Origin: Seriola aureovittata
Taxonomy: Eukaryota > Chordata > Actinopteri > Carangiformes > Carangidae
Direction of reading: 5' to 3'
Assembly (NCBI RefSeq): GCF_021018895.1
Contig: NC_079376.1
Span: 16,059,001 to 16,123,000 of the forward strand
DNA: 64,000 nucleotides
The notes under the pieces were generated by a model. It was not told where the DNA came from. It ran no database searches and worked only from the letters and a program-made list of their open reading frames with translations. Below, in pieces: positions 30,462 to 44,773 of this stretch (its first letter is position 1; each line of letters begins with the position of its first letter). A program made the translations under genes and the position numbers.

Positions 30462-33400
30462 CATCCTGCGGCATTTTTTTATTTATCTTTATGCCTTAGT
30501 ATTCTATGAGTTTTTTTTATTTCTTTGTATTGCCTTACTATACTATGAATTTTTTCATTTTTATGCCTAACTATACTATGACATTTTTATGACTATTTAT
30601 GCCATACTATACTATGACATTTTAATGCCTTACTATACCAGCACGTTTTTATGCTTTACTAAACTATGACATTTTTATGCCTTACAATACGTTCACATTT
30701 TTGAATTTTATACCTTACTATACTATGACGGTTTTATGAATTTTTTTGATTTACTATATTAAAACATTATGATTTTTTTTTAAGTATATGTTCTTGGGCT
30801 TTTGTGCCTTTATTGGACAGGATAGTGGAGAGAGACAGGAAATGAGGAGGCAGAGAGAGGGGGAATGACAAGCAGTAAAGGCCGTCCGATGCGGGACTCG
30901 AACCGGGGCCGACTGTGGCCTCTACACATGAGGCGCCTGCTTAGACCACTACGCCACACGACGCCCATATTTTTATGATTTTTTATGCCTAATTCTAGTA
31001 TAAAGTTTTTATGATTTTTTATGACATTTTTATGACTTTTTATGCCTTACTTACTAAAGAATGAAGTTTTTATGAATTTTTATGCCTTACTATACTATGA
31101 CATTTTTATGACTTTTTATGCCTTACTATACTATGACGTTTTTATGACTTTATATGCCTTACTATACCAAGACGTTTTTTATGACTTTTTATGCCTTTCT
31201 ATGCTATGAGGTTTTTAAGACTTACTATCCTATGAAGTTTTTATTCTTTACTATACTATGATGTTTTTAAGACTTACTATACTATGACGTTTTTATGATT
31301 TTTTATGCCTTACTATACTATGTTTTTTATGACTTTTTATGCCTTTCTAGACTATGACGTTTTTAAGACTTACTATCCTATGAAGTTTTTATTCTTTACT
31401 ATACTATGACGTTTTTATGACTTTTTATGCCTTACTATACCAAGACGTTTTTATGACTTTTTATGCTTACTATACTATGAAGTTTTTATGACTTTTTATG
31501 CCTTACTATACTATGAAGTTTTTATTCTTTACTATACTATGATGTTTTTAAGACTTACTATACTATGACGTTTTTATGATTTTTTATGCCTTACTATACT
31601 ATGTTTTTTATGACTTTTTATGCCTTTCTAGACTATGACGTTTTTAAGACTTACTATCCTATGAAGTTTTTATTCTTTACTATACTATGACGTTTTTATG
31701 ACTTTTTATGCCTTACTATACTATGACATTTTTATGACTTTTAATGCCTTACTATACTATGAAGTTTTTATGATTTTTTATGCCTTACTATACTATGACG
31801 TTTTTATGACTTTATATGCCTTACTATACTTTGAAGTTTTTAGGATTTTTTATGCCATACTATACTATGACATTTTAATGCCTTACTATACCAGCACGTT
31901 TTTATGACTTTTTATGCCTTTCTATGCTATGACGTTTTTAAGACTTACTATCCTATGAAGTTTTTATTCTTTACTATACTATGATGTTTTTATTCTTTAC
32001 TATACTATGACATTTTTATGACTTTTTATGCCTTACTATACTATGACATTTTTATGACTTTTTATGCCTTACTATACTATGACGTTTTTATGATTTTTTA
32101 TGCCTTACTATACTATGTTTTTTATGACTTTTTATGCCTTTCTATACTATGACGTTTTTAAGACTTACTATCCTATGAAGTTTTTATTCTTTACTATACT
32201 ATGATTTTTTATGACATTTTTATGCCTTACTATACTATGACATTTTTATGACTTAATGCCTTACTATACTATGAAGTTTTTATGATTTTTTATCCCTTAC
32301 TATACTATGACGTTTTTATGACTTTTTATGCCTTTCTATACTATGACGTTTTTAAGACTTACTATACTATGATGTTTTTATTCCTTACTATACAATGACG
32401 TTTTTATGACTTTTTATGCCTTACCATCCTGCGGCATTTTTTTATTTATCTTTATGCCTTAGTATTCTATGAGGTTTTTTTTATTTCTTTGTATTGCCTT
32501 ACTATACTATGAAGTTTTTATGATTTTTTATGCCTAACTATACTATGACATTTTTTAATTTTTATGCCTAACTATACTATGACATTTTTATGACTATTTA
32601 TGCCATACTATACTATGACATTTTAATGACTTTTTATGCCTTACTATACCAGCAAGTTTTTTATGACTTTTTATGCCTTTCTATGCCATGACGTTTTTAA
32701 GACTTACTATCCTATGAAGTTTTTATTCTTTACTATACTATGAATTTTTTATTCTTTACTATACTATGACATTTTTATGACTATTTATGCCATACTATAC
32801 TATGACATTTTTATGACTTTTTATGCCTTACTATACTATGACGTTTTTATGATTTTTTATGCCTTACTATACTATGTTTTTTATGACTTTTTATGCCTTT
32901 CTATACTATGACGTTTTTAAGACTTACTATCCTATGAAGTTTTTATTCTTTACTATACTATGATGTTTTTATGACTTTTTATGCCTTACTATACTATGAA
33001 GTTTTTATGACTTTTAATGCCTTACTATACTTTGAAGTTTTTATGATTTCTTATGCCTTACTATACTATGACATTTTTATGACTTTTTATGCCTTACTAT
33101 ACTATGAAGTTTTTATGACTTTTAATGCCTTACTATACTTTGAAGTTTTTAGGATTTTTTATGCCATACTATACTATGACATTTTAATGCCTTACTATAC
33201 CAGCACGTTTTTATGACTTTTTATGCCTTTCTATGCTATGACGTTTTTAAGACTTACTATCCTATGAAGTTTTTATTCTTTACTATACTATGATGTTTTT
33301 ATTCTTTACTATACTATGACATTTTTATGACTATTTATGCCATACTATACTATGACATTTTTATGACTTTTTATGCCTTACTATACTATGACGTTTTTAT

Positions 33401-33732
33401 GATTTTTTATGCCTTACTATACTATGTTTTTTATGACTTTTTATGCCTTTCTATACTATGACGTTTTTAAGACTTACTATCCTATGAAGTTTTTATTCTT
33501 TACTATACTATGACTTTTTTTTACTTTTTATGCCTTACTATACTATGACATTTTTATGACTTAATGCCTTACTATACTATGAAGTTTTTATGATTTTTTA
33601 TCCCTTACTATACTATGACGTTTTTATGACTTTTTATGCCTTTCTATACTATGACGTTTTTAAGACTTACTATACTATGATGTTTTTATTCCTTACTATA
33701 CAATGACGTTTTTATGACTTTTTATGCCTTAC
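30462..33732. repeat. Higher-order repeat, left domain (3271 bp)
   Basis: The rare variant CATCCTG marks unit borders. It occurs at 30462, 32425 and 33733, giving sub-blocks of 1963 and 1308 bp. The SINE begins 319 bp after 30462 and 320 bp after 33733, so the next period starts with the same content. That next period, 33733-36300, is rearranged (2568 bp to the next marker). Confidence 0.8.
30781..30966 (-). mobile_element. tRNA-derived SINE, copy 1
   Basis: On the - strand the element starts near 30966. It has an A-box-like GTGGCGTAGTGGTCTAAGC (reverse of about 30939-30957) and a perfect B box GGTTCGAGTCC (reverse of 30894-30904). A tail follows with CTCTCTCCACTATCCTGTCC and AATAAAGGC. This is the tRNA-derived head plus tail structure of percomorph SINEs, and it is embedded in the satellite. 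Confidence 0.85.
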
Positions 33733-34052
33733 CATCCTGCGGCATTTTTTTATTTATCTTTATGCCTTAGTATTCTATGAGTTTTTTTTATTTCTTTGTA
33801 TTGCCTTACTATACTATGAAATTTTTTCATTTTTATGCCTAACTATACTATGACATTTTTATGACTATTTATGCCATACTATACTATGACATTTTAATGC
33901 CTTACTATACCAGCACGTTTTTATGCTTTACTAAACTATGACATTTTTATGCCTTACAATACGTTCACATTTTTGAATTTTATACCTTACTATACTATGA
34001 CGGTTTTATGAATTTTTTTGATTTACTATATTAAAACATTATGATTTTTTTT

Positions 34053-34238
34053 TAAGTATATGTTCTTGGGCTTTTGTGCCTTTATTGGACAGGATAGTGG
34101 AGAGAGACAGGAAATGAGGAGGCAGAGAGAGGGGGAATGACAAGCAGTAAAGGCCGTCCGATGCGGGACTCGAACCGGGGCCGACTGTGGCCTCTACACA
34201 TGAGGCGCCTGCTTAGACCACTACGCCACACGACGCCC
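34053..34238 (-). mobile_element. tRNA-derived SINE, copy 2
   Basis: Essentially identical to copy 1, including both flanks, and offset by 3272 bp. The B box is at 34166-34176 (reverse). It is a copy made by satellite duplication and not a second insertion. Confidence 0.85.
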
Positions 34239-34973
34239 ATATTTTTATGATTTTTTATGCCTAATTCTAGTATAAAGTTTTTATGATTTTTTTATGACAT
34301 TTTTATGACTTTTTATGCTTACTATACTATGAAGTTTTTATGAATTTTTATGACTTTTTATGCCTTACTATACTATGACATTTTTATGACTTTTTATGCC
34401 TTACTATACTATGACGTTTTTATGACTTTATATGCCTTACTATACCAAGACGTTTTTTATGACTTTTTATGCCTTTCTATGCTATGAGGTTTTTAAGACT
34501 TACTATCCTATGAAGTTTTTATTCTTTACTATACTATGATGTTTTTAAGACTTACTATACTATGACGTTTTTATGATTTTTTATGCCTTACTATACTATG
34601 TTTTTTATGACTTTTTATGCCTTTCTAGACTATGACGTTTTTAAGACTTACTATCCTATGAAGTTTTTATTCTTTACTATACTATGACGTTTTTATGACT
34701 TTTTATGCCTTACTATACTATGACATTTTTATGACTTTTAATGCCTTACTATACTATGAAGTTTTTATGATTTTTTATGCCTTACTATACTATGACGTTT
34801 TTATGACTTTTAATGCCTTACTATACCAGCACGTTTTTATGCTTTACTAAACTATGACATTTTTATGCCTTACAATACGTTCACATTTTTGAATTTTTAT
34901 ACCTTACTATACTATGACGGTTTTATGAATTTTTTTGATTTACTATATTAAAACATTTTTATGATTTTCTTTA

Positions 34974-35164
34974 AAGTATATGTTTTTGGGCCTTTATTGG
35001 ACAGGATAGTGGAGAGAGACAGGAAAGGAGGAGGCAGAGAGAGGGGGAATGACATGCAGTAAAGGCCGTCCGATGCGGGACTCAAACCGGGGCCAACTGC
35101 AGCGAGGACTGTAGCCTCTACACATAGGGCGCCTGCTTAGACCACTATGCCACACGAGGGCCCT
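34974..35164 (-). mobile_element. tRNA-derived SINE, copy 3 (diverged)
   Basis: The same SINE in the same satellite context. It carries about 12 extra bases near 35095-35112 (CAGCGAGGACTGTAG), which copies 1 and 2 lack. Its B box is mutated (reverse of 35078-35088 gives GGTTTGAGTCC). The extra bases look like the ancestral state, so copies 1 and 2 share a deletion. Confidence 0.8.
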
Positions 35165-36300
35165 ATTTTTATGATTTTTTATGCCTAAATGTACTATGAA
35201 GTTTTTATGATTTTTTTGACATTTTTATGACTTTTTATGCCTTACTTACTATACTATGAAGTTTTTATGATTTTTTATGCCTTGCTATACTATGACGTTT
35301 TTATGACTTTTTATGCCTTACTATACTATGACATTTTTATGACTTTTTATGCCTTTCTATACTATGACGTTTTTATGATTTCTTATGCCTTACTATACTA
35401 TGAAGTTTTTATGACTTTTAATGCCTTACTATACTATGACGTTTTTATGACGTTTTTATGCCTTACTACAATATTACACTTTTATGACCTTTTAATGCCT
35501 TTCTTTACTATGAAGTTCTTATGATTTCTTGTGCCTTACTATACTATGACGTTTTTTATGACTTTTTATGCCTTTCTATACTATGACGTTTTTTATGACT
35601 TTTTATGCCTTTCTATACTATGACGTTTTTAAGACTTACTATCCTATGAAGTTTTTATGCTTTACTATACAATGATGTTTTTATGACTTTTTATGCCTTA
35701 CTATACTGTGACGTTTTTATGACTTTTTATGCCTTACTACACTATGACGTTTTTATGACTTTTTATGCCTTACTATATTATGAAGTTTTTATGATTTTTT
35801 TATGCCTTACTATACTATGACGTTTTTATGACTTTTTATGCCTTACTATACTATGAAGTTTTTATGACTTTTTATGCCTTTCTAGACTATGACGTTTTTA
35901 AGACTTACTATCCTATGAAGTCTTTATTCTTTACTATACTATGATGTTTTTATGACTTTTTATTCCTTACTATTCTATGACGTTTTTATAACTTTTTATG
36001 CCTTACTATACTATGACATTTTTATGACTTTTTATGCCTTACTATACTATGATGTTTTTATGACTTTTTATGCCTTTCTAGACTATGACGTTTTTAAGAC
36101 TTACTATCCTATGAAGTTTTTATGATTTTTTATGCCTTACTATATTATGACGTTTTTATGACTTTTTATGCCTTACTATACAATGACGTTTTTATGACTT
36201 TTTATGCCTTTCTATACTATGACGTTTTTAAGACTTACTATACTATGATGTTTTTATTCCTTACTATACAATGACGTTTTCATGACTTTTTATGCCTTAC

Positions 36301-39300
36301 CATCCTGGGACATTTTTTTATCTCTATGCCTTAGTATTCTATGAGGTTTTTTTTATTTCTTTGTTTTACCTAACTATACTATGAAATTTTTGAATTTTTA
36401 TGCCTTACTATACTATGTCATTTTTATGACTATTTATGCCATACTATACTATGACATTTTAATTCCTTACTATACCAACACGTTTTTATGCTTTACTAAA
36501 CTATGACATTTTTATGCCTTACTATATTATGACGTTTTTATGACTTTTTATGCCTTACTATACTATGACATTTTTATGACTTCCATTACGTTCACATTTT
36601 TGAATTTTTATACCTACTATACTATGACAGTTTTATGATTTTTTTTTCTTTACTATATTATAACATTTCTATCATTTTTATGCCTTACTACAATATTACT
36701 TTTTTATGACCTTTTAATGCCTTTCTTTAATATGAAGTTCTTATGATTTCTTGTGCCTTACTATAGTATGACATTTTTATGACTTTTTATGCCTTACTAT
36801 ACTATGAAGTTTATATGATTTTTTATGCCTTACTATACTATGACATTTTTTATGACTTTTTATGCCTTTCTATACTATCACGTTTTTAAGACTTACTATC
36901 CTATGAAGTTTTTATGCTTTACTATACAATGATGTTTTTATGACTTTTTATGCCTTACTATACTGTGACGTTTTTATGACTTTTTATGCCTTACTATACT
37001 ATGACGTTTTTATGACTTTTTATGCCTTTCTATACTATGATGTTTTTAAGACTTACTATCCTATGAAGTTTTTATGCTTTACTATACTATGATGTTTTTA
37101 TGACTTTTTATGCCTTACTATACTATGACGTTTTTATGCCTTACTATACCAGCACGTTTTTATGCTTTACTAAACTATGACATTTTTATGCCTTACAATA
37201 CGTTCACATTTTTGAATTTTTATACCTTACTATACTATGACGGTTTTATGAATTTTTTTCTTTACTATATTATAACATTTTTATGACTTTTAATGCCTTA
37301 CTATACTGTGAAGTTTTTATGATTTTTTATGCCTTACTATACTATGACGTTTTCATGACTTTTTATGCCTTCCTATACTATGACGATTTTATGAATTCTT
37401 TTTTTTACTATATTATAACATTTTTATGATTTTCTATGCCTAACTATACTATGGAGTTTCTATGACTTTTTATGACATTTTTATGACTTTTTATGCCTTA
37501 CTTACTATACTATGAAGTTTTTATGATTTTTTATTTCTTACTATACTATGACATTTTTATGACTTTTTATGCCTTACTATACTATGACATTTTTATGACT
37601 TTTTATGCCTTACTATACTATAACGCTTTTTATGTCTTTTTATGCCTTTCTATACTATGATGTTTTTAAGACTTACTATCCTATGTAGTTTTTATGCTTT
37701 ACTATACTATGATGTTTTTATGACTTTTTATGCCTTACTATACTATGACGTTTTTATGCCTTACTATACCAGCACGTTTTTATGCTTTACTAAACTATGA
37801 CATTTTTATGCCTTACAATACGGTCACATTTTTGAATTTTTATACCTTACTATACTATGACGGTTTTATGAATTTTTTTCTTTACTATATTATAACATTT
37901 TTATGACTTTTAATGCCTTACTATACTATGAAGTTTTTATGATTTTTTATGCCTTACTATACTATGACGTTTTCATGGCTTTTTATGCCTTTCTATACTA
38001 TGACATTTTTATGAATTTTTTTCTTTACTATATTATAACATTTTTATGATTTTTATGCCTAACTATACTATGACGTTTTCATGACTTTTTATGCCTTACT
38101 ATACTATGACATTTTTATGACTTTTTATGCCTTTCTATACTATGACGTTTTCATGACTTTTTATGCCTTTCTATACTATGACGTTTTTAAGACTTACTAT
38201 ACTATAATGTTTTTATTCCTTACTATACAATGACGTTTTCATGACTTTTTATGCCTTACCATCCTGCAACATTTTTTTATTTATCTTTATGCCTTAGTAT
38301 TCTATGAGGTTTTTTTATTTCTTTGTATTGCCTTACTATACTATGAAATTTTTGAATTTTTATGCCTTACTATACTATGTCATTTTTATGACTATTTATG
38401 CCATACTATGCTATGACATTTTAATTCCTTACTATACCAACACGTTTTTATGCTTTACTAAACTATGACATTTTTATGCCTTACTATACTATGACGTTTT
38501 TATGACTATTTATGCCATACTATACTATGATATATTAATGCCTTGCTATGCCAGCACATTTTTATACTTTACTAAACTATGACATTTTTATGCCTTACAA
38601 TACGTTCACATTTTTGAATTTTTATACCTTTCTATACTATGACGGTTTTATGAATTTTTTTCTTTACTATATTATATAAATTTTTGATTTTTTTATGCCT
38701 TACTATACTATGACAGTTTTATGAATTTTTTTCTTTACTATATTATAACATTTCTATCATTTTTATGCCTTACTACAATATTACGTTTTTATGACCTTTT
38801 TATGCCTTTCTATACTATTATGTTTTTAAGACTTACTATCTTGTGAAGTTTTTATGCTTTACTATACCATGATGTTTTTATGACTTTTTATGCCTTACTA
38901 TACTATGACGTTTTTATGACTTTTTATGCCTTACTATACTATGACGTTTTTATGCCTTACAATACGTTCACATTTTAGAATTTTTATACCCTACTATACT
39001 ATGACAGTTTTATGAATTTTTTTCTTTACTATATTATAACATTTCTATCATTTTTATGCCTTACTACAATATTACGTTTTTATGACCTTTTTATGCCTTT
39101 CTTTACTATGAAGTTCTTATGATTTCTTGTGCCTTACTATAGTATGACATTTTTATGACTTTTTATGCCTTTCTATACTATGATGTTTTTAAGACTTACT
39201 ATCTTATGAAGTTTTTATGCTTTACTATACCATGATGTTTTTATGGCTTTTTATGCCTTACTATACTATGACGTTTTTATGAATTTTTATGCCTTACTAT

Positions 39301-39581
39301 ACTATGACGTTTTTATGACTTTTTATGCCTTACTATACTATGACGTTTTTATGACTTTTTATGCCTTTCTATACTATGACGTTTTTAAGACTTACTATCC
39401 TATGAAGTTTTTATGCTTTACTATATTATGACGTTTTTATGACTTTTTATGCCTTACTATACAATGACGTTTTTATGACTTTTTATGCCTTTCTATACTA
39501 TGACGTTTTTAAGACTTACTATACTATGATGTTTTTATTCCTTACTATACAATGACGTTTTCATGACTTTTTATGCCTTAC
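36301..39581. repeat. Higher-order repeat, right domain copy 1 (3281 bp)
   Basis: Bounded by CATCCTGGGA at 36301 and 39582, with an internal CATCCTGCAAC at 38260 (sub-blocks of 1959 and 1322 bp). Long stretches, including rare words such as CTTCCATTACGTTCAC, recur 3281 bp further on in copy 2. It has no SINE. Confidence 0.85.
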
Positions 39582-42500
39582 CATCCTGGGACATTTTTTT
39601 ATCTCTATGCCTTAGTATTCTATGAGGTTTTTTTTATTTCTTTGTTTTACCTAACTATACTATGAAATTTTTGAATTTTTATGCCTTACTATACTATGTC
39701 ATTTTTATGACTATTTATGCCATACTATACTATGACATTTTAATTCCTTACTATACCAACACGTTTTTATGCTTTACTAAACTATGACATTTTTATGCCT
39801 TACTATATTATGACGTTTTTATGACTTTTTATGCCTTACTATACTATGACATTTTTATGACTTCCATTACGTTCACATTTTTGAATTTTTATACCCTACT
39901 ATACTATGACAGTTTTATGATTTTTTTTTCTTTACTATATTATAACATTTCTATCATTTTTATGCCTTACTACAATATTACTTTTTTATGACCTTTTAAT
40001 GCCTTTCTTTAATATGAAGTTCTTATGATTTCTTGTGCCTTACTATAGTATGACATTTTTATGACTTTTTATGCCTTACTATACTATGAAGTTTATATGA
40101 TTTTTTATGCCTTACTATACTATGACATTTTTTATGACTTTTTATGCCTTTCTATACTATCACGTTTTTAAGACTTACTATCCTATGAAGTTTTTATGCT
40201 TTACTATACAATGATGTTTTTATGACTTTTTATGCCTTACTATACTGTGACGTTTTTATGACTTTTTATGCCTTACTATACTATGACGTTTTTATGACTT
40301 TTTATGCCTTTCTATACTATGATGTTTTTAAGACTTACTATCCTATGAAGTTTTTATGCTTTACTATACTATGATATTTTTATGACTTTTTATGCCTTAG
40401 TATACTATGACGTTTTTATGCCTTACTATACCAGCACGTTTTTATGCTTTACTAAACTATGACATTTTTATGCCTTACAATACGTTCACATTTTTGAATT
40501 TTTATACCTTACTATACTATGACGGTTTTATGAATTTTTTTCTTTACTATATTATAACATTTTTATGACTTTTAATGCCTTACTATACTGTGAAGTTTTT
40601 ATGATTTTTTATGCCTTACTATACTATGACGTTTTCATGACTTTTTATGCCTTCCTATACTATGACGATTTTATGAATTCTTTTTTTTACTATATTATAA
40701 CATTTTTATGATTTTCTATGCCTAACTATACTATGGAGTTTCTATGACTTTTTATGACATTTTTATGACTTTTTATGCCTTACTTACTATACTATGAAGT
40801 TTTTATGATTTTTTATTTCTTACTATACTATGACATTTTTATGACTTTTTATGCCTTACTATACTATGACATTTTTATGACTTTTTATGCCTTACTATAC
40901 TATAACGCTTTTTATGTCTTTTTATGCCTTTCTATACTATGATGTTTTTAAGACTTACTATCCTATGTAGTTTTTATGCTTTACTATACTATGATGTTTT
41001 TATGACTTTTTATGCCTTACTATACCAGCACGTTTTTATGCTTTACTAAACTATGACATTTTTATGCCTTACAATACGGTCACATTTTTGAATTTTTATA
41101 CCTTACTATACTATGACGGTTTTATGAATTTTTTTCTTTACTATATTATAACATTTTTATGACTTTTAATGCCTTACTATACTATGAAGTTTTTATGATT
41201 TTTTATGCCTTACTATACTATGACGTTTTCATGGCTTTTTATGCCTTTCTATACTATGACATTTTTATGACTTTTTATGCCTTCTATACTATGACATTTT
41301 TATGACTTTTTATGACCTTTTTATGCCTTACTATACTATGACGTTTTCATGACTTTTTATGCCTTACTATACTATGACATTTTTATGACTTTTTATGCCT
41401 TTCTATACTATGACGTTTTCATGACTTTTTATGCCTTTCTATACTATGACGTTTTTAAGACTTACTATACTATAATGTTTTTATTCCTTACTATACAATG
41501 ACGTTTTCATGACTTTTTATGCCTTACCATCCTGCAACATTTTTTTATTTATCTTTATGCCTTAGTATTCTATGAGGTTTTTTTATTTCTTTGTATTGCC
41601 TTACTATACTATGAAATTTTTGAATTTTTATGCCTTACTATACTATGTCATTTTTATGACTATTTATGCCATACTATGCTATGACATTTTAATTCCTTAC
41701 TATACCAACACGTTTTTATGCTTTACTAAACTATGACATTTTTATGCCTTACTATACTATGACGTTTTTATGACTATTTATGCCATACTATACTATGATA
41801 TATTAATGCCTTGCTATGCCAGCACATTTTTATACTTTACTAAACTATGACATTTTTATGCCTTACAATACGTTCACATTTTTGAATTTTTATACCTTTC
41901 TATACTATGACGGTTTTATGAATTTTTTTCTTTACTATATTATATAATTTTTTGATTTTTTTATGCCTTACTATACTATGACAGTTTTATGAATTTTTTT
42001 CTTTACTATATTATAACATTTCTATCATTTTTATGCCTTACTACAATATTACGTTTTTATGACCTTTTTATGCCTTTCTATACTATTATGTTTTTAAGAC
42101 TTACTATCTTGTGAAGTTTTTATGCTTTACTATACCATGATGTTTTTATGACTTTTTATGCCTTACTATACTATGACGTTTTTATGACTTTTTATGCCTT
42201 ACTATACTATGACGTTTTTATGCCTTACAATACGTTCACATTTTAGAATTTTTATACCCTACTATACTATGACAGTTTTATGAATTTTTTTCTTTACTAT
42301 ATTATAACATTTCTATCATTTTTATGCCTTACTACAATATTACGTTTTTATGACCTTTTTATGCCTTTCTTTACTATGAAGTTCTTATGATTTCTTGTGC
42401 CTTACTATAGTATGACATTTTTATGACTTTTTATGCCTTTCTATACTATGATGTTTTTAAGACTTACTATCTTATGAAGTTTTTATGCTTTACTATACCA

Positions 42501-42850
42501 TGATGTTTTTATGGCTTTTTATGCCTTACTATACTATGACGTTTTTATGATTTTTTTATGCCTTACTATACTATGACGTTTTTATGACTTTTTATGCCTT
42601 ACTATACTATGACGTTTTTATGACTTTTTATGCCTTTCTATACTATGACGTTTTTAAGACTTACTATCCTATGAAGTTTTTATGCTTTACTATATTATGA
42701 CGTTTTTATGACTTTTTATGCCTTACTATACAATGACGTTTTTATGACTTTTTATGCCTTTCTATACTATGACGTTTTTAAGACTTACTATACTATGATG
42801 TTTTTATTCCTTACTATACAATGACGTTTTCATGACTTTTTATGCCTTAC
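39582..42850. repeat. Higher-order repeat, right domain copy 2 (3269 bp)
   Basis: A direct tandem copy of 36301-39581, with the internal marker at 41528 (sub-blocks of 1946 and 1323 bp) and the next marker at 42851. It differs from copy 1 by a few substitutions and small indels, such as changes near 41000-41010 and 41270-41320. Confidence 0.85.
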
Positions 42851-44237
42851 CATCCTGCGACATTTTTTTTATCTCTATGCCTTAGTATTTTATTTTTTTT
42901 ATTTCTTTGTTTTGTCTTACTATACTATGAAATTTTTGAATTTTTATGCTCTACTATACTATGACGTTTTTATGACTATTTATGCCATACTATACTATGA
43001 CATATTAATGCCTTACTATGCCAGCCCGTTTTTATACTTTACTAAACTATGACATTTTTATGCCTTACAATACGTTCACATTTTTTAATTTTTATACCTT
43101 TCTATACTATGACGGTTTTATGAATTTTTTTCTTTACTATATTATATCATTTTTATGATTTTTTTATGCCTTACTATACTATGACGGTTTTATGAATTTT
43201 TTTCTTTACTATATTATAACATTTCTATCATTTTTATGCCTTACTACAATATTACGTTTTTATGACCTTTTTATGCCTTTCTATACTATTATGTTTTTAA
43301 GACTTACTATCTTGTGAAGTTTTTATGCTTTACTATACCATGATGTTTTTATGACTTTTTATGCCTTACTATACTATGACGTTTTTATGACTTTTTATGC
43401 CTTACTATACTATGACGTTTTTATGCCTTACAATACGTTCACATTTTTGAATTTTTATACCCTACTATACTATGACAGTTTTATGAATTTTTTTCTTTAC
43501 TATATTATAACATTTCTATCATTTTTATGCCTTACTACAATATTACGTTTTTATGACCATTTTATGCCTTTCTTTACTATGAAGTTCTTATGATTTCTTG
43601 TGCCTTACTATAGTATGACATTTTTATGACTTTTTATGCCTTTCTATACTATGATGTTTTTAAGACTTACTATCTTATGAAGTTTTTATGCTTTACTATA
43701 CCATGATGTTTTTATGGCTTTTTATGCCTTACTATACTATGACGTTTTTATGAATTTTTATGCCTTACTATACTATGACGTTTTTATGACTTTTTATGCC
43801 TTAACTATATTATGACGTTTTTATGATTTTTTATGCCTTACTATACTATGACGTTTTTATGACTTTTTATGCCTTACTATACTATGACGTTTTTATGACT
43901 TTTTATGCCTTTCTATACTATGACGTTTTTAAGACTTACTACCCTATTAAGTTTTTATGCTTTACTATACTATGATGTTTTTATGACTTTTTATGCCTTA
44001 CTATACTATGACGTTTTTATGCCTTACTATACCAGCGCGTTTTTATGCTTTACTAAACTATGACATTTTTATGCCTTACAATACGTTCACATTTTTGAAT
44101 TTTTATACCTTACTATACTATGACGGTTTTATGAATTTTTTTATTTACTATATTATAACATTTTTATGACTTTTAATGCCTTTCTTTACTATGAAGTTCT
44201 TATGATTTCTTGTGCCTTACTATAGTATGACATTTTT

Positions 44238-44773
44238 ATGACTTTTTATGCCTTACTATACTATGACGTTTTTATGACTTTTTATGCCTTACTATACTAT
44301 GACGTTTTTATGACTTTTTATGCCTTACTATATTATGACGTTTTTATGATTTTTTATGCCTTACTATACTATGACGTTTTTATGACTTTTTATGCCTTAC
44401 TATACTATGACGTTTTTATGACTTTTTATGCCTTTCTATACTATGATGTTTTTAAGACTTACTATCTTATGAAGTTTTTATGCTTTACTATACCATGATG
44501 TTTTTATGACTTTTTATGCCTTACTATACTATGACGTTTTTATGACTTTTTATGCCTTACTATACTATGACGTTTTTATGACTTTTTATGCCTTACTATA
44601 TTATGACGTTTTTATGATTTTTTATGCCTTACTATACTATGACGTTTTTATGACTTTTTATGCCTTACTATACTATGACGTTTTTATGACTTTTTATGCC
44701 TTTCTATACTATGACGTTTTTAAGACTTACTACCCTATTAAGTTTTTATGCTTTACTATACTATGATGTTTTT
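44238..44773. repeat. Recent 268-bp tandem duplication inside the array
   Basis: The segments starting at 44238 and 44506 are almost identical over 268 bp, including their variant units (TATATTATGACG and the GATTTTTTATGCC unit). This part of the array is the most uniform, with mostly GACG units. Confidence 0.75.
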
